From Mesonia algae (GTDB lineage Bacteria > Bacteroidota > Bacteroidia > Flavobacteriales > Flavobacteriaceae): 64,000 nt of DNA. The stretch's first letter is position 1. Each line of letters begins with the position of its first letter. A program made the position numbers and the translations under genes. The stretch covers positions 41,288 through 105,287 of the forward strand of contig NZ_QKYV01000008.1 of the NCBI RefSeq assembly GCF_003253545.1. The letters are read 5' to 3'. The notes beneath the pieces are model-generated. The model worked only from the letters and a program-made list of their open reading frames with translations. It was not told the DNA's origin and did not search any database. This document shows, one piece after another, positions 1-10,142 of the stretch.

Positions 1-689
<689 letters not shown>

Positions 690-716
690 CTACAAATTAA
701 TACATTCTTAGAAAAA

Positions 717-1829
717 CTAAGCTTTAGACTGATTTATATTTTCTATAAATTGATCGAATAAATAAGATGCATCGTGAGGTCCTGGACTTGCTTCTGGATG
801 ATATTGCACAGAGAAACAATTTTTATTTTTCATTCTTAAACCTGCCACTGTATCATCATTAAGATGTAAATGCGTAATTTCTAAATTTTTATTTGCTTCT
901 AATTCTTCTTTATTAACAGCGAAACCGTGATTTTGCGAAGTAACCTCTCCTTTACCTGTTACCAGATTTTTTACAGGATGATTTATACCACGATGTCCAT
1001 TATGCATTTTATAAGTAGAAACTCCGTTAGCTAATGCAATTACCTGATGTCCTAAGCAAATACCAAATAAAGGCTTATCATTTTTCAAGATATTTTTTGC
1101 TACTTCTATGGCTTCGCTTAATGGTTCTGGATCTCCAGGACCGTTAGAAAGAAAATATCCATTAGGATTCCACTCATTCATTTGCTCGTATGTTGAATTG
1201 TATGGAAATACTTTAATATAACAATCTCTACTTGCTAAATTTCTAAGTATATTCTTTTTTATTCCGATATCTAAAGCTGCAATTTTATAAGTTGCATTCG
1301 CATTTCCGATAAAATAAGGCTCTTTTGTTGAAACTTTGGATGCTAACTCCAAACCTTTCATGCTTGGTTTATCTGCAAGTTCTTTTTTTAAGGCATCTAA
1401 GTCATCAATCTTAGTGCTTATCACAGCATTCATTGCTCCATTGTCTCTAATGTAAGCAACTAAAGCTCTCGTATCTACATCTGAAATAGCTAAAAGATTA
1501 TTTTTCTTTAAAAATTCTTCCAGACTTAAATCTGCCTTATCTCTAGAATAATTGTAGCTAAAATTTTTACATATTAAACCGGCAATTTTAATATCTTCTG
1601 ATTCAACCTCTTCGGAATATGTACCGTAGTTACCAATGTGTGCATTCGTGGTAACCATAAGTTGACCGTAATATGAAGGATCTGTAAATATCTCTTGGTA
1701 TCCTGTCATTCCTGTATTGAAACAAACTTCTCCAAATGAGCTACCTTCTTGGTCACCGATTACTTTTCCCCAAAAAACAGTGCCATCCTCTAATAACAAT
1801 ATGGCTTTCTTACGAATTTGATACTTCAT
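717..1829 (-). CDS. carA: carbamoyl-phosphate synthase small subunit (glutaminase)
   Basis: Glutamine amidotransferase subunit that passes ammonia to CarB for carbamoyl phosphate, used in pyrimidine and arginine synthesis. The 370 residues match the family. An N-terminal small-subunit domain (about 1-150) is followed by a class I amidotransferase domain. The nucleophile is Cys258 in FGICLGHQ, with His344 and Glu346 in QYHPEAS; SNGPGDPEP is at 228-236. carB is not in the window. The gene follows the rplQ terminator, so it probably has its own promoter, though I could not identify one. Confidence 0.97.
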   Translation of the reverse strand: MKYQIRKKAILLLEDGTVFWGKVIGDQEGSSFGEVCFNTGMTGYQEIFTDPSYYGQLMVTTNAHIGNYGTYSEEVESEDIKIAGLICKNFSYNYSRDKADLSLEEFLKKNNLLAISDVDTRALVAYIRDNGAMNAVISTKIDDLDALKKELADKPSMKGLELASKVSTKEPYFIGNANATYKIAALDIGIKKNILRNLASRDCYIKVFPYNSTYEQMNEWNPNGYFLSNGPGDPEPLSEAIEVAKNILKNDKPLFGICLGHQVIALANGVSTYKMHNGHRGINHPVKNLVTGKGEVTSQNHGFAVNKEELEANKNLEITHLHLNDDTVAGLRMKNKNCFSVQYHPEASPGPHDASYLFDQFIENINQSKA

Positions 1830-1853
1830 TTTATTATATTTTATAAATAGGTT

Positions 1854-1890
1854 AAAAAAAAAGGATAAACTGCGAGAGCTTATCCTTTTT
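1854..1890 (-). terminator. intrinsic terminator after rplQ
   Basis: AAGGATAA (1861-1868) pairs with TTATCCTT (1880-1887), extended by A/T tracts on both sides. Read on the minus strand the stem is followed by a run of nine T. It lies 26 nt past the rplQ stop and probably ends the ribosomal supercluster before carA. Confidence 0.8.
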
Positions 1891-1915
1891 TAAAAATATT
1901 TACCTAAGAATCATC

Positions 1916-2407
1916 TTATTCTTCTTCCTTTGATGAATCTTCTTTTTTAGCAGTTTCTGCAGTAGCTTCTGTAGCATTACCAGAAGATTTTCCACGTCTA
2001 CTACGACGAGTAGATTTCTTCTTAGTAGTACCTGAAGTGTTATAGATTTCATTGAAATCTACTAACTCGATCATTGCCATATCTGCATTATCTCCAAGAC
2101 GATTACCTAACTTAATAATTCTAGTATATCCTCCTGGTCTGTCTCCAACTTTAGGAGCAACATCTCTAAATAATTCTGCTACAGAGTACTTATTACGTAA
2201 TTTAGAAAAAACAATTCTTCTATTGTGTGTAGTATCTTCTTTAGATTTTGTTACCAAAGGCTCAATAAACTGTTTTAAAGCTTTCGCTTTTGCTACAGTT
2301 GTATTGATGCGCTTATGCTCAATTAAAGATCCTGCCATATTTGCAAGCATCGCCTTACGGTGAGCAGTTTTTCTTCCTAAGTGGTTTATTTTTTTTCCGT
2401 GTCTCAT
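1916..2407 (-). CDS. rplQ: 50S ribosomal protein bL17
   Basis: Large-subunit protein near the exit tunnel. The family core begins [20 protein letters not shown]. Its 163 residues exceed the roughly 120-127 of most bacteria. The extra length is a C-terminal tail (about 127-163), first Lys/Arg/Ser rich and then Ala/Glu rich, ending in three Glu. This kind of extension is usual in Bacteroidota. It is the last gene of the supercluster, 65 nt after rpoA; that gap holds a hairpin listed separately. Confidence 0.97.
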   Translation of the reverse strand: MRHGKKINHLGRKTAHRKAMLANMAGSLIEHKRINTTVAKAKALKQFIEPLVTKSKEDTTHNRRIVFSKLRNKYSVAELFRDVAPKVGDRPGGYTRIIKLGNRLGDNADMAMIELVDFNEIYNTSGTTKKKSTRRSRRGKSSGNATEATAETAKKEDSSKEEE

Positions 2408-2430
2408 GACATTTTTATTTAATCATCATC

Positions 2431-2461
2431 TTGCTACCAAACTCATATTGATGAGGAGCAA
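2431..2461 (-). promoter_or_regulatory. hairpin in the rpoA-rplQ gap (candidate rplQ leader)
   Basis: A two-part stem: TTGCT (2431-2435) pairs with AGCAA (2457-2461), and inside it CTCAT (2442-2446) pairs with ATGAG (2451-2455) around a 4-nt loop. No T-run follows on the minus strand, so it is not a terminator. It may fold ahead of the rplQ start. A regulatory role is inferred from position only. Confidence 0.4.
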
Positions 2462-2472
2462 AATATGACGTA

Positions 2473-3465
2473 TTAATCTTTATCTAACTTGTATTTTGAA
2501 AGATCCATTCCGAAGTTTAATCCTTTTACATTCACTAGTTCTTCTAGCTCTGTTAAAGATTTCTTTCCGAAGTTACGGAATTTCATTAAATCATTTTTAT
2601 TATAAGAAACTAGGTCTCCTAAGGTATCTACTTCAGCAGCTTTTAAACAGTTAAGAGCTCTTACAGATAAGTCTAAATCTACTAATTTAGTCTTAAGTAA
2701 TTGACGCATATGTAGAGATTCCTCATCATATGTTTCAGTTTGAGCAATTTCATCCGCTTCAAGCGTAATTCTCTCATCAGAGAATAACATAAAATGATGT
2801 ATTAAGATTTTAGCGGCTTCGGTTAGTGCATCTTTAGGATGAATAGATCCATCTGTAACGATTTCAAAAACTAATTTTTCGTAATCTGTTTTTTGCTCTA
2901 CACGAAAGTTCTCAATGCTATACTTAACATTTTTTATAGGCGTATAAATAGAGTCAGTATAAATAGTTCCTAATGGTGCATTACCTTTTTTATTCTCTTC
3001 AGCAGGCACATAACCTCTACCTTTATCGATAGTAAGTTCTATATTAAGATTTACGCTTTTCTCTAAATTACAAATTACTAAATCTGGATTTAATACTTGA
3101 AATCCAGAAATGAATTTTTGGAAATCACCAGCAGTAACTTGATCTTTACCTGATAATGAAATAGTAACCGTTTCATTATCTATATCTTCTATTTGTCTTT
3201 TGAAACGAACTTGCTTCAAATTCAAAATAATTTCTGTAACATCTTCTACAACGCCAGAAATAGTAGAAAACTCGTGGTCTACTCCTTCTACACGTACTGA
3301 AGTGATTGCGAATCCTTCAAGAGAGGATAACAGTACTCTTCTTAAAGCGTTACCAACAGTTAATCCGTAACCCGGTTCTAAAGGACGAAATTCAAATTTG
3401 CCTTCAAACTCGGTTGAATCAATCATGATAACTTTATCGGGCTTCTGAAAATTTAGTATTGCCAT
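2473..3465 (-). CDS. rpoA: RNA polymerase subunit alpha
   Basis: Scaffold subunit of RNA polymerase that dimerises and recruits beta and beta'. Its 330 residues are typical. The N-terminal domain contains [20 protein letters not shown] (about 28-47), the dimerisation/assembly signature. The C-terminal domain (about 260-325) contains [15 protein letters not shown] and [14 protein letters not shown], the helix-hairpin-helix that contacts DNA and regulators. It lies between rpsD (22 nt) and rplQ (65 nt), the normal alpha-operon position. Confidence 0.98.
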   Translation of the reverse strand: MAILNFQKPDKVIMIDSTEFEGKFEFRPLEPGYGLTVGNALRRVLLSSLEGFAITSVRVEGVDHEFSTISGVVEDVTEIILNLKQVRFKRQIEDIDNETVTISLSGKDQVTAGDFQKFISGFQVLNPDLVICNLEKSVNLNIELTIDKGRGYVPAEENKKGNAPLGTIYTDSIYTPIKNVKYSIENFRVEQKTDYEKLVFEIVTDGSIHPKDALTEAAKILIHHFMLFSDERITLEADEIAQTETYDEESLHMRQLLKTKLVDLDLSVRALNCLKAAEVDTLGDLVSYNKNDLMKFRNFGKKSLTELEELVNVKGLNFGMDLSKYKLDKD

Positions 3466-3487
3466 ATTTTGAGTTCTGTCAATTAAA

Positions 3488-4093
3488 TTATTTCGAATAT
3501 AATTCGACGATAAATTGTTCGTTTATATTTTCTGGAATTTGAATTCTAGAAGGAATAGATACATAAGTACCTTCTTTCTTTTCTGTATTCCAAGTAATCC
3601 ACTCATATACTGCACTAGAGTTCTCTAATGAAGATTGAATAGCTGTTAAAGATTTTGATTTCTCTCTTACTCCTACAACATCACCTGCCTTTAATTGGTA
3701 AGAAGGAATGTTAACGATTTCACCGTTAACAGTAATATGCCTATGAGAAACTAATTGTCTTGCTCCACTTCTAGATGGAGAAACCCCCATTCTAAATACT
3801 ACATTATCTAAACGCGATTCACAAAGTTGTAATAATACCTCACCGGTAATACCTTGTGCGCTAGTAGCTTTTTTAAACATATTTCTAAACTGACGCTCTA
3901 ATATACCATAAGTATATTTAGCTTTTTGCTTCTCCATTAACTGGATAGCATATTCAGATTTTTTACCACGGCGTCTGTTGTTACCGTGCTGACCTGGAGG
4001 GTAATTTCTTTTTTCAAAAGATTTATCATCTCCAAAAATAGCTTCTCCGAATTTACGTGCTATTTTAGTTTTTGGACCAGTATATCTTGCCAT
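3488..4093 (-). CDS. rpsD: 30S ribosomal protein uS4
   Basis: Primary 16S rRNA-binding protein of the 30S body, and in several bacteria the translational repressor of its own operon. Its 201 residues are typical. The protein opens [17 protein letters not shown], and the S4 RNA-binding domain is around 94-155 ([25 protein letters not shown]). The N-terminal zinc cysteines found in some S4 proteins are absent. It is preceded by a 92-nt structured gap after rpsK. Confidence 0.98.
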   Translation of the reverse strand: MARYTGPKTKIARKFGEAIFGDDKSFEKRNYPPGQHGNNRRRGKKSEYAIQLMEKQKAKYTYGILERQFRNMFKKATSAQGITGEVLLQLCESRLDNVVFRMGVSPSRSGARQLVSHRHITVNGEIVNIPSYQLKAGDVVGVREKSKSLTAIQSSLENSSAVYEWITWNTEKKEGTYVSIPSRIQIPENINEQFIVELYSK

Positions 4094-4107
4094 TTAATTT
4101 AATTTTT

Positions 4108-4167
4108 AGAAGGTGATTATGAATTAAGGTCTTAATATTAATCCTTCGATAATCGTAGTCTCCTTCT
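4108..4167 (-). promoter_or_regulatory. nested stem-loop between rpsK and rpsD (candidate S4-type leader)
   Basis: The outer stem AGAAGG (4108-4113) pairs with CCTTCT (4162-4167). A middle stem GATTAT (4115-4120) pairs with ATAATC (4149-4154), leaving an asymmetric 1/7-nt internal loop. An inner AAGG (4126-4129) pairs with CCTT (4143-4146). The three arms nest in order just upstream of rpsD. S4 autoregulates through structured mRNA in other bacteria; applying that here is inference. Confidence 0.5.
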
Positions 4168-4185
4168 TAGTTTATACTTTTAAAA

Positions 4186-4569
4186 TTATACTCTACGTCT
4201 CTTAGGAGGACGACATCCGTTATGTGGAATTGGAGTGATATCGATAATCTCTGTCACTTCTACTCCAGCATTGTGAATAGATCTAATAGCAGATTCTCTA
4301 CCGTTACCAGGTCCTTTCACATAAACTTTAACTTTTCTAAGTCCAGCTTCTTGCGCTACTTTCGTTGCATCTTCTGCAGCTAATTGAGCAGCGTAAGGAG
4401 TATTTTTCTTACTTCCTCTAAAGCCCATTTTTCCTGCTGAAGACCAAGAAATAACATCACCACCTTTATTAGTTAAAGAAACGATGATATTATTGAAAGA
4501 AGCTGTAATATGCGCTTCTCCAAAAGACTCAACGATTACTTTACGTTTTTTATTTGTTGACTTTGCCAT
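4186..4569 (-). CDS. rpsK: 30S ribosomal protein uS11
   Basis: Platform protein of the small subunit near the 3' end of 16S rRNA. Its 127 residues are standard. Recognised by [17 protein letters not shown] near the N-terminus and the terminal signature [26 protein letters not shown] (about 102-127). It lies 9 nt after rpsM; after it comes the longest gap of the alpha segment, upstream of rpsD. Confidence 0.98.
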   Translation of the reverse strand: MAKSTNKKRKVIVESFGEAHITASFNNIIVSLTNKGGDVISWSSAGKMGFRGSKKNTPYAAQLAAEDATKVAQEAGLRKVKVYVKGPGNGRESAIRSIHNAGVEVTEIIDITPIPHNGCRPPKRRRV

Positions 4570-4578
4570 GGTTAATTA

Positions 4579-4953
4579 TTATTTAGTTGCTTTTTTCTTG
4601 TTTGCAACTGTTTTTCTTTTTCCTTTACGTGTTCTAGAGTTATTCTTAGTACGCTGACCTCTAAGCGGCAAACCTACTCTATGTCTAATCCCTCTATAAC
4701 AACCGATATCCATCAAACGCTTGATGCTTAACTGAACCTCAGAACGTAATTCTCCTTCAATTGTGTAACTACCAACAGCTTCACGTATTCTTCCGATTTC
4801 ATCATCAGACCAATCTGAAACTTTTGTACTCTCATCAACTTTGGCATTCTTAAGGATTTCTTGAGCCCTGCTTTTGCCAATTCCGAAGATATAGGTTAAT
4901 GCTATAACTCCTCGCTTTTGTTTTGGTATATCAACCCCTGCTATTCTTGCCAT
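4579..4953 (-). CDS. rpsM: 30S ribosomal protein uS13
   Basis: Head protein of the 30S subunit forming intersubunit bridges and contacting P-site tRNA through its basic tail. The 124 residues begin [20 protein letters not shown], contain the [20 protein letters not shown] signature (about 91-110), and end in a Lys-rich tail. It is only 2 nt after rpmJ, so translational coupling is likely. Confidence 0.98.
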   Translation of the reverse strand: MARIAGVDIPKQKRGVIALTYIFGIGKSRAQEILKNAKVDESTKVSDWSDDEIGRIREAVGSYTIEGELRSEVQLSIKRLMDIGCYRGIRHRVGLPLRGQRTKNNSRTRKGKRKTVANKKKATK

Positions 4954-4955
4954 AA

Positions 4956-5072
4956 TTAGCCTTGTCTTTGTTTAAATCTAGGATTCTTTTTGTTAATAAC
5001 GTAAAGTCTACCTTTTCTGCGAACAATCTTGCAGTCGGCACTTCTTTTCTTTATTGATGCTCTTACTTTCAT
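4956..5072 (-). CDS. rpmJ: 50S ribosomal protein bL36, zinc-free form
   Basis: A 38-residue protein that opens [15 protein letters not shown] and ends NPRFKQRQG, both diagnostic of bL36. The zinc-binding type has Cys11, Cys14, Cys27 and His32. Here these positions are Ser, Cys, Asn and Phe, so the zinc site is lost and only Cys14 remains. The stop is at 4956-4958 and the ATG ends at 5072. It opens the alpha segment, after a 111-nt gap with a hairpin and a possible -7 element. Confidence 0.95.
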   Translation of the reverse strand: MKVRASIKKRSADCKIVRRKGRLYVINKKNPRFKQRQG

Positions 5073-5090
5073 CTTTTTTGATTTTATCCG

Positions 5091-5148
5091 ATTAGTAATT
5101 AATTTACTTTAAAAGGATTACTAATATTTTTTTCAGCACGCAAAAGTA
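5091..5148 (-). promoter_or_regulatory. possible internal promoter (-7 only) and leader hairpin before rpmJ
   Basis: TACTTTTG on the minus strand (5141-5148) matches the Bacteroidota -7 consensus TAnnTTTG exactly, though no -33 TTG was found at the right distance. A transcript from it would start near 5137 and run about 65 nt to rpmJ. That leader contains a perfect 9-bp inverted repeat: ATTAGTAAT (5091-5099) and ATTACTAAT (5117-5125). Promoter activity and leader function are inferred. Confidence 0.4.
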
Positions 5149-5183
5149 ATAAAAAAAAATTTAATAATCGATAAATCGAAAAT

Positions 5184-5399
5184 TTAGTATCTATAGGTTA
5201 TTCGAGCCTTCGTTAAATCGTAAGGACTCATTTCCAATTTTACTTTATCTCCAGGTAACAACTTAATGTAGTGCATACGCATCTTTCCCGAGATATGAGC
5301 GGTCACAATGTGACCATTTTCTAGTTCTACACGGAACATTGCATTAGATAATGCTTCTACAATGCTTCCGTCTTGTTCTATTGCTGGTTGTTTTGCCAT
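5184..5399 (-). CDS. infA: translation initiation factor IF-1
   Basis: Small OB-fold factor that binds the ribosomal A site during initiation. The 71 residues match family length. [19 protein letters not shown] and the [20 protein letters not shown] segment (about 35-54) are characteristic. It is 2 nt after secY on the same strand, where many bacteria have map or adk in between; neither is here. Confidence 0.98.
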   Translation of the reverse strand: MAKQPAIEQDGSIVEALSNAMFRVELENGHIVTAHISGKMRMHYIKLLPGDKVKLEMSPYDLTKARITYRY

Positions 5400-5401
5400 A
5401 A

Positions 5402-6739
5402 TTAAGCTACTGCTTTTCTATTTTTTCCAGATTTCATTAAACCATCATAATGCCTATTAAGCAAATACGAGTTTACTTGTTGAATGGTATCTATCGCAAC
5501 ACCTACCATAATTAATAACGACGTTCCTCCGAAGAATAGAGCCCAACCTTGCTGCACCCCTAAAGAGACAACTATTGCTGGGAATATAGCTATTAGAGCT
5601 AAAAATACAGAACCAGGCAAAGTAATTTGCGACATAATGCGATCTAAATATTCACCAGTTTCAGTACCAGGTCTTATCCCTGGAATGAAACCTCCGCTTC
5701 TTTTTAAATCATCTGCCATTTTATTAGTAGGAACAGTAATTGCAGTATAGAAATATGTAAAAATGATAATCAATAATGCAAAAACTAAGTTATACCAAAA
5801 TCCAAAAATATTATTAAACGCAGCAGTTACACCTTGTGCCATTTCTGAATCTGAAAGACCAGCTACAGCAGCAGGGATAAACATAATCGCCTGAGCAAAG
5901 ATGATTGGCATTACACCTGATGCATTTAATTTTAATGGAATGAATTGTCTAGCTCCACCAAATATATTTTTTTCATATCCTCCAGTAGCGTTTCTACGAG
6001 CATATTGTACTGGTATTTGCCTTACAGCCATTACTAACATTACCGAAGCAAAGATAATAGCAAACCAAATAGCCAATTCAATTAAGATCATAATTAAACC
6101 ACCGTTAGACTCTGTAACACGAGATTGTATTTCTTGTAAAAAAGCTTGAGGAAGTGTGGCAATAATACCAACCATAATTAATAAAGAAATACCGTTTCCA
6201 ATACCTTTATCTGTAATACGTTCCCCTAACCACATTGCGAAAATACATCCTGTAGTTAAGATGATAACAGACGAAACAACAAAACTTACAGAATCACCTA
6301 ATAAGAACGCAGAATCTGGCAAAGTAGCAAACAGATTATAAATATAACCAGGCCCTTGAACCAAAGTAATTGCAATGGTAAGCCATCTTGTAATTTGGTT
6401 AATTTTCTTTCTACCACTTTCTCCTTCTTTTTGCAACTTTTGCAAATAAGGAACTGCTATTCCCATTAATTGCACAACAATTGAAGCAGAGATATAAGGC
6501 ATAATCCCCAACGCAAAAATGGAGGCATTAGAAAATGCTCCTCCTGTAAAGGCATTAAGTAATCCTAATAAACCGCCATCAGTTTGATTAGCTAAATCTG
6601 CTAATTGAGACGCATCGATCCCGGGAAGAACCACTTGTGTACCAAAACGATAAACAAGCAAAAGCCCAAAAGTAATCATGATACGATTTTTGAGCTCTTC
6701 TATCTTCCAAATATTTTTTATTGTTTCAAAAAATTTCAT
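5402..6739 (-). CDS. secY: preprotein translocase channel subunit SecY
   Basis: Central pore of the Sec translocon in the inner membrane. The 445 residues and about ten hydrophobic segments fit the family. Visible signatures are [20 protein letters not shown] (second membrane segment/plug), [10 protein letters not shown] (about 182-191) and [16 protein letters not shown] in the cytoplasmic loop needed for SecA. It follows rplO by 10 nt, as in the classical spc operon. Confidence 0.98.
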   Translation of the reverse strand: MKFFETIKNIWKIEELKNRIMITFGLLLVYRFGTQVVLPGIDASQLADLANQTDGGLLGLLNAFTGGAFSNASIFALGIMPYISASIVVQLMGIAVPYLQKLQKEGESGRKKINQITRWLTIAITLVQGPGYIYNLFATLPDSAFLLGDSVSFVVSSVIILTTGCIFAMWLGERITDKGIGNGISLLIMVGIIATLPQAFLQEIQSRVTESNGGLIMILIELAIWFAIIFASVMLVMAVRQIPVQYARRNATGGYEKNIFGGARQFIPLKLNASGVMPIIFAQAIMFIPAAVAGLSDSEMAQGVTAAFNNIFGFWYNLVFALLIIIFTYFYTAITVPTNKMADDLKRSGGFIPGIRPGTETGEYLDRIMSQITLPGSVFLALIAIFPAIVVSLGVQQGWALFFGGTSLLIMVGVAIDTIQQVNSYLLNRHYDGLMKSGKNRKAVA

Positions 6740-6749
6740 TCTAAACTTG

Positions 6750-7202
6750 TTATAAGGTTATAGCTTCTCCTCCTGCAGCCTCAATAGCTTTTTGAGCAGA
6801 TGCTGTGAACTTGTGTGCAGAAACTTTTAATTTCGCTTTAAGCTCTCCTCTACCTAATATTTTAACTAACTCGTTTTTTCTTGCTAAACGGTTTTCAACA
6901 AGAGTATCCATATCGATAGAATCTGTAATTTTCCCATCATCTACTAACTTTTGAAGCGTATCTAGATTCACACCTTGATACTCTTTTCTATTAATGTTAG
7001 TAAAACCAAATTTAGGAACTCTTCTTTGAAGTGGCATTTGCCCTCCTTCGAAACCTATTTTCTTAGAATATCCAGAACGAGATTTAGCCCCTTTGTGACC
7101 ACGCGTAGCTGTTCCTCCTTTACCAGAACCCTCACCACGACCTACTCGTTTGTTATTTCCTTGAACTGAACCTTTTGCAGGTTTTAAGTTATTTAATTCC
7201 AT
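6750..7202 (-). CDS. rplO: 50S ribosomal protein uL15
   Basis: Late-assembly protein of the large subunit. The 150 residues start MELNNLKPAKGSVQGNNKRV and have the Gly/Arg/Lys-rich extended N-terminus (GRGEGSGKGGTATRGHKG) that reaches into 23S rRNA. The globular C-terminal domain ends AQKAIEAAGGEAITL. It lies between rpmD (8 nt) and secY (10 nt). Confidence 0.98.
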   Translation of the reverse strand: MELNNLKPAKGSVQGNNKRVGRGEGSGKGGTATRGHKGAKSRSGYSKKIGFEGGQMPLQRRVPKFGFTNINRKEYQGVNLDTLQKLVDDGKITDSIDMDTLVENRLARKNELVKILGRGELKAKLKVSAHKFTASAQKAIEAAGGEAITL

Positions 7203-7210
7203 TTGTTCGT

Positions 7211-7393
7211 TTATTTTGCTTCTTCTACAGAAACTAAATGATTAACTTTATTTATCATTCCAAGGATATTGGCTGTATCGTCATGCTCAACAGTTTGTCC
7301 AATTTTCTTTAAACCTAAAGCCTCTAAAGTAAGCTTTTGATTCTTGGTACGATTAATAGCACTTTTTACTTTAGTTACTTTTATCTTTCCCAT
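7211..7393 (-). CDS. rpmD: 50S ribosomal protein uL30
   Basis: Short 60-residue bacterial form of uL30. It opens MGKIKVTKVKSAINRTKNQK and has LEALGLKKIGQTVEHDDTAN, the standard hairpin region. It lies between rpsE and rplO, its normal spc-operon place, with gaps of 12 and 8 nt. Confidence 0.97.
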   Translation of the reverse strand: MGKIKVTKVKSAINRTKNQKLTLEALGLKKIGQTVEHDDTANILGMINKVNHLVSVEEAK

Positions 7394-7405
7394 TTTATCC
7401 TTGAA

Positions 7406-7930
7406 TTATCCGTTAAAAACCTTATCTAATGATACCCCACGTTGCTTAGCTACAGTTTCTGCACTTCTTAATTGAAGCAATGCATCAAAAGTTGCTTTTA
7501 CAACATTATGAGGGTTAGAAGAACCTTGATTCTTAGAAAGTACATCATGTACTCCTACAGATTCTAATACCGCACGTATAGCTCCACCTGCAATTACTCC
7601 GGTACCTGTTGCTGCTGGAAGTAACAAAACTCTAGCACCACCATATTTACCTTTTTGCTCGTGAGGAAGTGTTCCTTTATTTAAAGGAATACGAACTAAA
7701 TTCTTTTTAGCATCTTCTACTGCTTTAGCAATTGCTTCTGCTACTTCTTTAGACTTTCCTAAACCTTGACCTACAACACCATTTTCATCACCTACAACAA
7801 CAATTGCAGAAAAGCCAAAAGCTCTACCACCTTTTGTTACCTTAGTAACACGTTGTACTCCAACTAAACGATCTTTTAAATCTAAGCCACTTGGTTTAAC
7901 AAGTTCTACGTTTTTATAATCTTGATACAT
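7406..7930 (-). CDS. rpsE: 30S ribosomal protein uS5
   Basis: Protein at the mRNA entry side of the 30S subunit with roles in decoding accuracy. Of its 174 residues, the S5 dsRNA-binding domain is about 18-82 ([37 protein letters not shown]). The S5 C-terminal domain contains [19 protein letters not shown] (about 109-127). It is 5 nt after rplR. Confidence 0.98.
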   Translation of the reverse strand: MYQDYKNVELVKPSGLDLKDRLVGVQRVTKVTKGGRAFGFSAIVVVGDENGVVGQGLGKSKEVAEAIAKAVEDAKKNLVRIPLNKGTLPHEQKGKYGGARVLLLPAATGTGVIAGGAIRAVLESVGVHDVLSKNQGSSNPHNVVKATFDALLQLRSAETVAKQRGVSLDKVFNG

Positions 7931-7935
7931 ATCTT

Positions 7936-8289
7936 TTAGAATTTAAGTCCTCCTTCGCGAGCACCTTCTGCTAATGATTTAACTCTACCGTGGTATAAAT
8001 ACCCACCTCTATCGAAAGTAATGGTTTCTACACCAGCTTTAATTGCTTTTTCTGCAATTAATTTCCCAACAGCTTGCGATACTTCATTTTTAGTACCTTC
8101 TGTTGTAACACCTTTATCTCTTGAAGAAGCTGCTGCAATAGTTTTACCATTTACATCATCGATTACTTGAGCATAAATTTCTTTATTACTTCTGTAAACA
8201 GACAATCTTGGTCTAGCCTCAGTTCCCGAAAGGTTTTTTCGGATTCTTCTTTTGATTTTATTTCTTCTCTTTTCTTTTGAAAATGCCAT
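7936..8289 (-). CDS. rplR: 50S ribosomal protein uL18
   Basis: 5S rRNA-binding protein of the central protuberance. The 117 residues begin with a basic tail ([18 protein letters not shown]), followed by [20 protein letters not shown]. The C-terminus [20 protein letters not shown] (about 93-112) is the family signature. It lies between rplF and rpsE. Confidence 0.98.
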   Translation of the reverse strand: MAFSKEKRRNKIKRRIRKNLSGTEARPRLSVYRSNKEIYAQVIDDVNGKTIAAASSRDKGVTTEGTKNEVSQAVGKLIAEKAIKAGVETITFDRGGYLYHGRVKSLAEGAREGGLKF

Positions 8290-8299
8290 AACTACACTA

Positions 8300-8842
8300 T
8301 TAAGCTGATTTACCTGCTTTTCTTCTAATTTGCTCTCCTACAAACTTGATACCTTTTCCTTTGTAAGGTTCTGGCGTACGGAAAGAACGAATTTTTGCTG
8401 CTACCTGACCAACTAATTGTTTGTCAAAAGAAGTTAATTTTATAACTGGATTCTTACCTTTTTCAGTAATTGTTTCCACTTTTACTTCTGGAGCTAAATC
8501 TATCACAATATTATGTGAAAAACCAACAGCTAAATCTAATTTTTGTCCTTGGTTAGAAGCTCTATATCCTACCCCTACCAATTCTAGTTCCTTAGTGAAT
8601 CCTTCAGAAACACCTTTTACCATATTTTGAATTAAAGCTCTATAAAGACCATGCTTTGCTTTGAAATTCTTCTTTTCAGAAGATCTTTCTAAGATTACTT
8701 CGTTCTCTTCAACTTTAATATCTATATCAGAAAAGCTTTGGTTTAACTCTCCTAACTTTCCTTTTACAGTTACAACACCATCATTTACGTTTACCGTAAC
8801 TCCTTCTGGAATTGAAACTGGACTTTTACCTATTCTTGACAT
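8300..8842 (-). CDS. rplF: 50S ribosomal protein uL6
   Basis: Two-domain protein near the factor-binding site of the large subunit. The 180 residues begin [19 protein letters not shown]. The second domain ends with the signature [20 protein letters not shown] (about 156-175). It is 19 nt after rpsH and 10 nt before rplR. Confidence 0.98.
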   Translation of the reverse strand: MSRIGKSPVSIPEGVTVNVNDGVVTVKGKLGELNQSFSDIDIKVEENEVILERSSEKKNFKAKHGLYRALIQNMVKGVSEGFTKELELVGVGYRASNQGQKLDLAVGFSHNIVIDLAPEVKVETITEKGKNPVIKLTSFDKQLVGQVAAKIRSFRTPEPYKGKGIKFVGEQIRRKAGKSA

Positions 8843-8861
8843 AATTTTTGTCTTTTAAATA

Positions 8862-9260
8862 TTAGTAAACGTAACAAAGTACTTCACCACCAACTTTTTC
8901 TTTCTTAGCTTGCTTACCTGTCATTACTCCGTGAGAAGTAGAAATGATAGCAATACCTAATCCATTCAAAATTCTAGGAAGCTCATCTGATCCTGCGTAT
9001 TTACGCAATCCAGGTTTACTTATTCTTTGTAACTTCTTAATTACAGACTCTTTAGTTTCTTTATCATACTTAAGAGCTATTTTGATAGTACCTTGAGCGG
9101 TTTCATCTTCAAATTTGTAACTAAGGATATATCCTTGATCGAATAATATCTTCGTCATTTGCTTCTTTAAATTAGAAGCAGGAATTTCTACAACTCTATG
9201 ACTAGCAGCCACAGCGTTTCTAATTCTTGTTAAATAATCTGCAATAGGATCTGTATTCAT
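8862..9260 (-). CDS. rpsH: 30S ribosomal protein uS8
   Basis: 16S rRNA-binding protein of the 30S platform; in enterobacteria it also represses the spc operon. The 132 residues start [19 protein letters not shown] and contain the C-terminal [19 protein letters not shown] signature (about 102-120). It is preceded by a 56-nt gap with a nested inverted repeat, one of the few large gaps in the operon. Confidence 0.98.
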   Translation of the reverse strand: MNTDPIADYLTRIRNAVAASHRVVEIPASNLKKQMTKILFDQGYILSYKFEDETAQGTIKIALKYDKETKESVIKKLQRISKPGLRKYAGSDELPRILNGLGIAIISTSHGVMTGKQAKKEKVGGEVLCYVY

Positions 9261-9274
9261 CTATCTTAATTTAC

Positions 9275-9305
9275 GGTTGTGGTTTTCATTTTAGAACCTT
9301 CAACC
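9275..9305 (-). promoter_or_regulatory. nested inverted repeat between rpsN and rpsH (candidate S8 leader)
   Basis: GGTTG (9275-9279) pairs with CAACC (9301-9305), and inside it GGTT (9281-9284) pairs with AACC (9295-9298), with a 1/2-nt internal loop and a 10-nt apical loop. It ends about 15 nt upstream of the rpsH start. No T-run follows. Control by S8 is a guess from position. Confidence 0.35.
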
Positions 9306-9316
9306 TATTTATAATT

Positions 9317-9586
9317 TTACCAGCTGGCTTTTTTTACACCAGGAATTAATCCCTTATTAGCCATTTCTCTAAACATTACACGAGAAAGACCAAATTGTCT
9401 CATATATCCCTTTGGTCTACCTGTTAATTTACAACGGTTGTGTAAACGTACAGGAGAGGCATTTTTTGGTAACTTTTGTAACGCTTCATAATCACCAGCT
9501 TCTTTTAAAGCTTCGCGTTTTTCAGCATATTTTTTTACCGTTTTTTGTCTCTTCACCTCACGGGCTTTCATTGATTCTTTAGCCAT
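9317..9586 (-). CDS. rpsN: 30S ribosomal protein uS14, zinc-free form
   Basis: Head protein of the 30S subunit. Its 89 residues and the lack of CxxC pairs mark the long zinc-independent type. It begins [20 protein letters not shown], and the second half holds [20 protein letters not shown] and [20 protein letters not shown], the family signature. It follows rplE by 2 nt. Confidence 0.98.
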   Translation of the reverse strand: MAKESMKAREVKRQKTVKKYAEKREALKEAGDYEALQKLPKNASPVRLHNRCKLTGRPKGYMRQFGLSRVMFREMANKGLIPGVKKASW

Positions 9587-9588
9587 AA

Positions 9589-10140
9589 TTAATTCTTTTT
9601 AAAAGGTAATCCCAGTTCAGTTAACAATGATTTTGCTTCTTTATCTGTTGGTGCAGTCGTTACAAAAGTAATATCCATACCAGAGATTTTATTCACTTTA
9701 TCGATATTAATTTCTGGGAAAATTATTTGCTCAGTAATTCCTAAGTTATAATTTCCTCTTCCGTCAAATCCAGTAGCCTTTATTCCGTTAAAATCACGTA
9801 CACGTGGAAGTGAAGCCGTGATTAAACGATCTAAAAATTCATACATGCGATCTCCTCTTAACGTAACTTTTGCCCCAATTGGCATCCCTTTACGTAATTT
9901 AAATGAAGCAACATCCTTTTTAGATATTGTAGATACCGCTTTTTGACCTGTAATTGTAGAAAGTTCATCTACAGCATGATCAATTAGCTTTTTATCTGCA
10001 ACAGCTGCTCCTACACCTCTACTAATAACAATTTTAGTAAGTTTAGGAACCTGCATTACATTCTCGTAACTAAATTCTTCTGTAAGAGCTTTAATGACCT
10101 TGTCTTTATACTCTTCTTTAAGTCTTGGTACGTAACTCAT
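9589..10140 (-). CDS. rplE: 50S ribosomal protein uL5
   Basis: 5S rRNA-associated protein of the central protuberance that contacts P-site tRNA. The 183 residues include [20 protein letters not shown] (about 32-51), [20 protein letters not shown] and the C-terminal [20 protein letters not shown] (about 154-173). It sits between rplX and rpsN with 2-nt gaps on both sides. Confidence 0.98.
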   Translation of the reverse strand: MSYVPRLKEEYKDKVIKALTEEFSYENVMQVPKLTKIVISRGVGAAVADKKLIDHAVDELSTITGQKAVSTISKKDVASFKLRKGMPIGAKVTLRGDRMYEFLDRLITASLPRVRDFNGIKATGFDGRGNYNLGITEQIIFPEINIDKVNKISGMDITFVTTAPTDKEAKSLLTELGLPFKKN

Positions 10141-10142
10141 AA

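Noticed and set aside
2052..2363. Plus-strand open frame opposite rplQ, with similar ones opposite secY, rplF, rplN and others
   Set aside because: Antisense shadows of conserved ribosomal genes; no start context and no recognisable product.
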